NCBI GenBank assembly: GCA_023418835.1
Contig: JAEZYW010000126.1
Location: forward strand, 1-5,177
Length of the DNA: 5,177 nt
Direction: 5' to 3'
Origin: Bacillota bacterium
GTDB taxonomy: Bacteria > Bacillota > Clostridia > Tissierellales > Peptoniphilaceae
This document shows, piece after piece, positions 5,062 through 5,177 of the stretch. The notes beneath the pieces are model-generated. The model had not been told where the DNA came from and searched no databases. It was given only the letters and a program-made list of their open reading frames with translations. Each line of letters begins with the position of its first letter. Within the stretch, counting starts at the first letter, position 1. The translations under genes were made by a program, and so were the position numbers.

Positions 5062-5177
5062 CTTTTGCCTCCTTCTCCAACTTTTTTATCTCTTCAATTA
5101 ATTTATCAATGGGGATATTCAATCTTTTAATCTCTTTTATTAACTCGGGTATATGAGTTGTAAAAAATTCTTTTTGT
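5054..5177 (-). CDS. C-terminal end of a probable GntR-family (YtrA-like) transcriptional regulator
   Basis: The last 40 codons of a gene enter from the right edge in the same direction as the ABC genes. They end with TAA at 5054, overlapping the ATPase start by eight bases. The visible tail is helical and charged, with EFFTTHIPELIKEIKRLNI followed by DKLIEEIKKLEKEAKDD. This fits the short C-terminal helical part of YtrA-type GntR regulators, in which a helix is followed by a 'gly/asn-x-x-x-x-eel' helix. Such regulators typically head operons of an ATPase and one or more permeases and repress them. The DNA-binding winged helix is outside the window, so the family call rests on the operon context and this tail; a different small protein is possible. 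Confidence 0.6.
   Translation of the reverse strand, partial: QKEFFTTHIPELIKEIKRLNIPIDKLIEEIKKLEKEAKDD

Overview
The window is AT-rich and reads as chromosomal DNA of a low-GC Gram-positive anaerobe. AGA and TTA dominate the Arg and Leu codons, most genes have strong GGAGG-type ribosome binding sites, and intrinsic terminators are short. Protein style and gene set suggest a Clostridia/Tissierellia-type member of the Bacillota, possibly a Peptoniphilaceae relative. That placement is an inference from composition, not a database result.

Layout. Positions 1-1310 (minus) hold the N-terminal 436 residues of a superfamily 1 UvrD/Rep-type DNA helicase whose 3' end lies outside the window. An 80-bp divergent intergenic region (1311-1390) carries outward promoters and a spaced palindrome. 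On the plus strand follow a PAP2-family membrane phosphatase (1391-1945), a two-part nitroreductase-family flavoprotein (2006-2812), a perfect 10-bp intrinsic terminator (2821-2849), and a cob(I)alamin adenosyltransferase (2871-3389). A second hairpin (3408-3449) separates this group from a convergent minus-strand operon. That operon is transcribed from the right edge: the C-terminal tail of a probable GntR/YtrA-type regulator (5054-5177), an ABC ATPase (4181-5061) and a six-helix ABC permease (3448-4191). Its genes overlap by 8 and 11 nt, so translation is probably coupled.

The most notable point is that the ABC ATPase is broken by one missing base at about 4613-4617, exactly at Walker B. 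All catalytic motifs survive, but in two frames. This is either a recent inactivating mutation or a sequencing error. Without the lost base neither fragment is a complete nucleotide-binding domain, and the permease would have no motor encoded here.

Other points: the PAP2 gene has a consensus extended -10 only 10 bp before its ATG and no Shine-Dalgarno sequence, so its mRNA is predicted to be nearly leaderless. An 11-bp imperfect palindrome overlaps the probable -10 of the nitroreductase gene. The cobalamin adenosyltransferase gene starts 21 bp after a strong terminator and has no obvious promoter of its own. I see no CRISPR array, rRNA, tRNA, insertion sequence, riboswitch or clear new biological system. 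These are mostly ordinary housekeeping and transport genes with some regulatory detail of interest.
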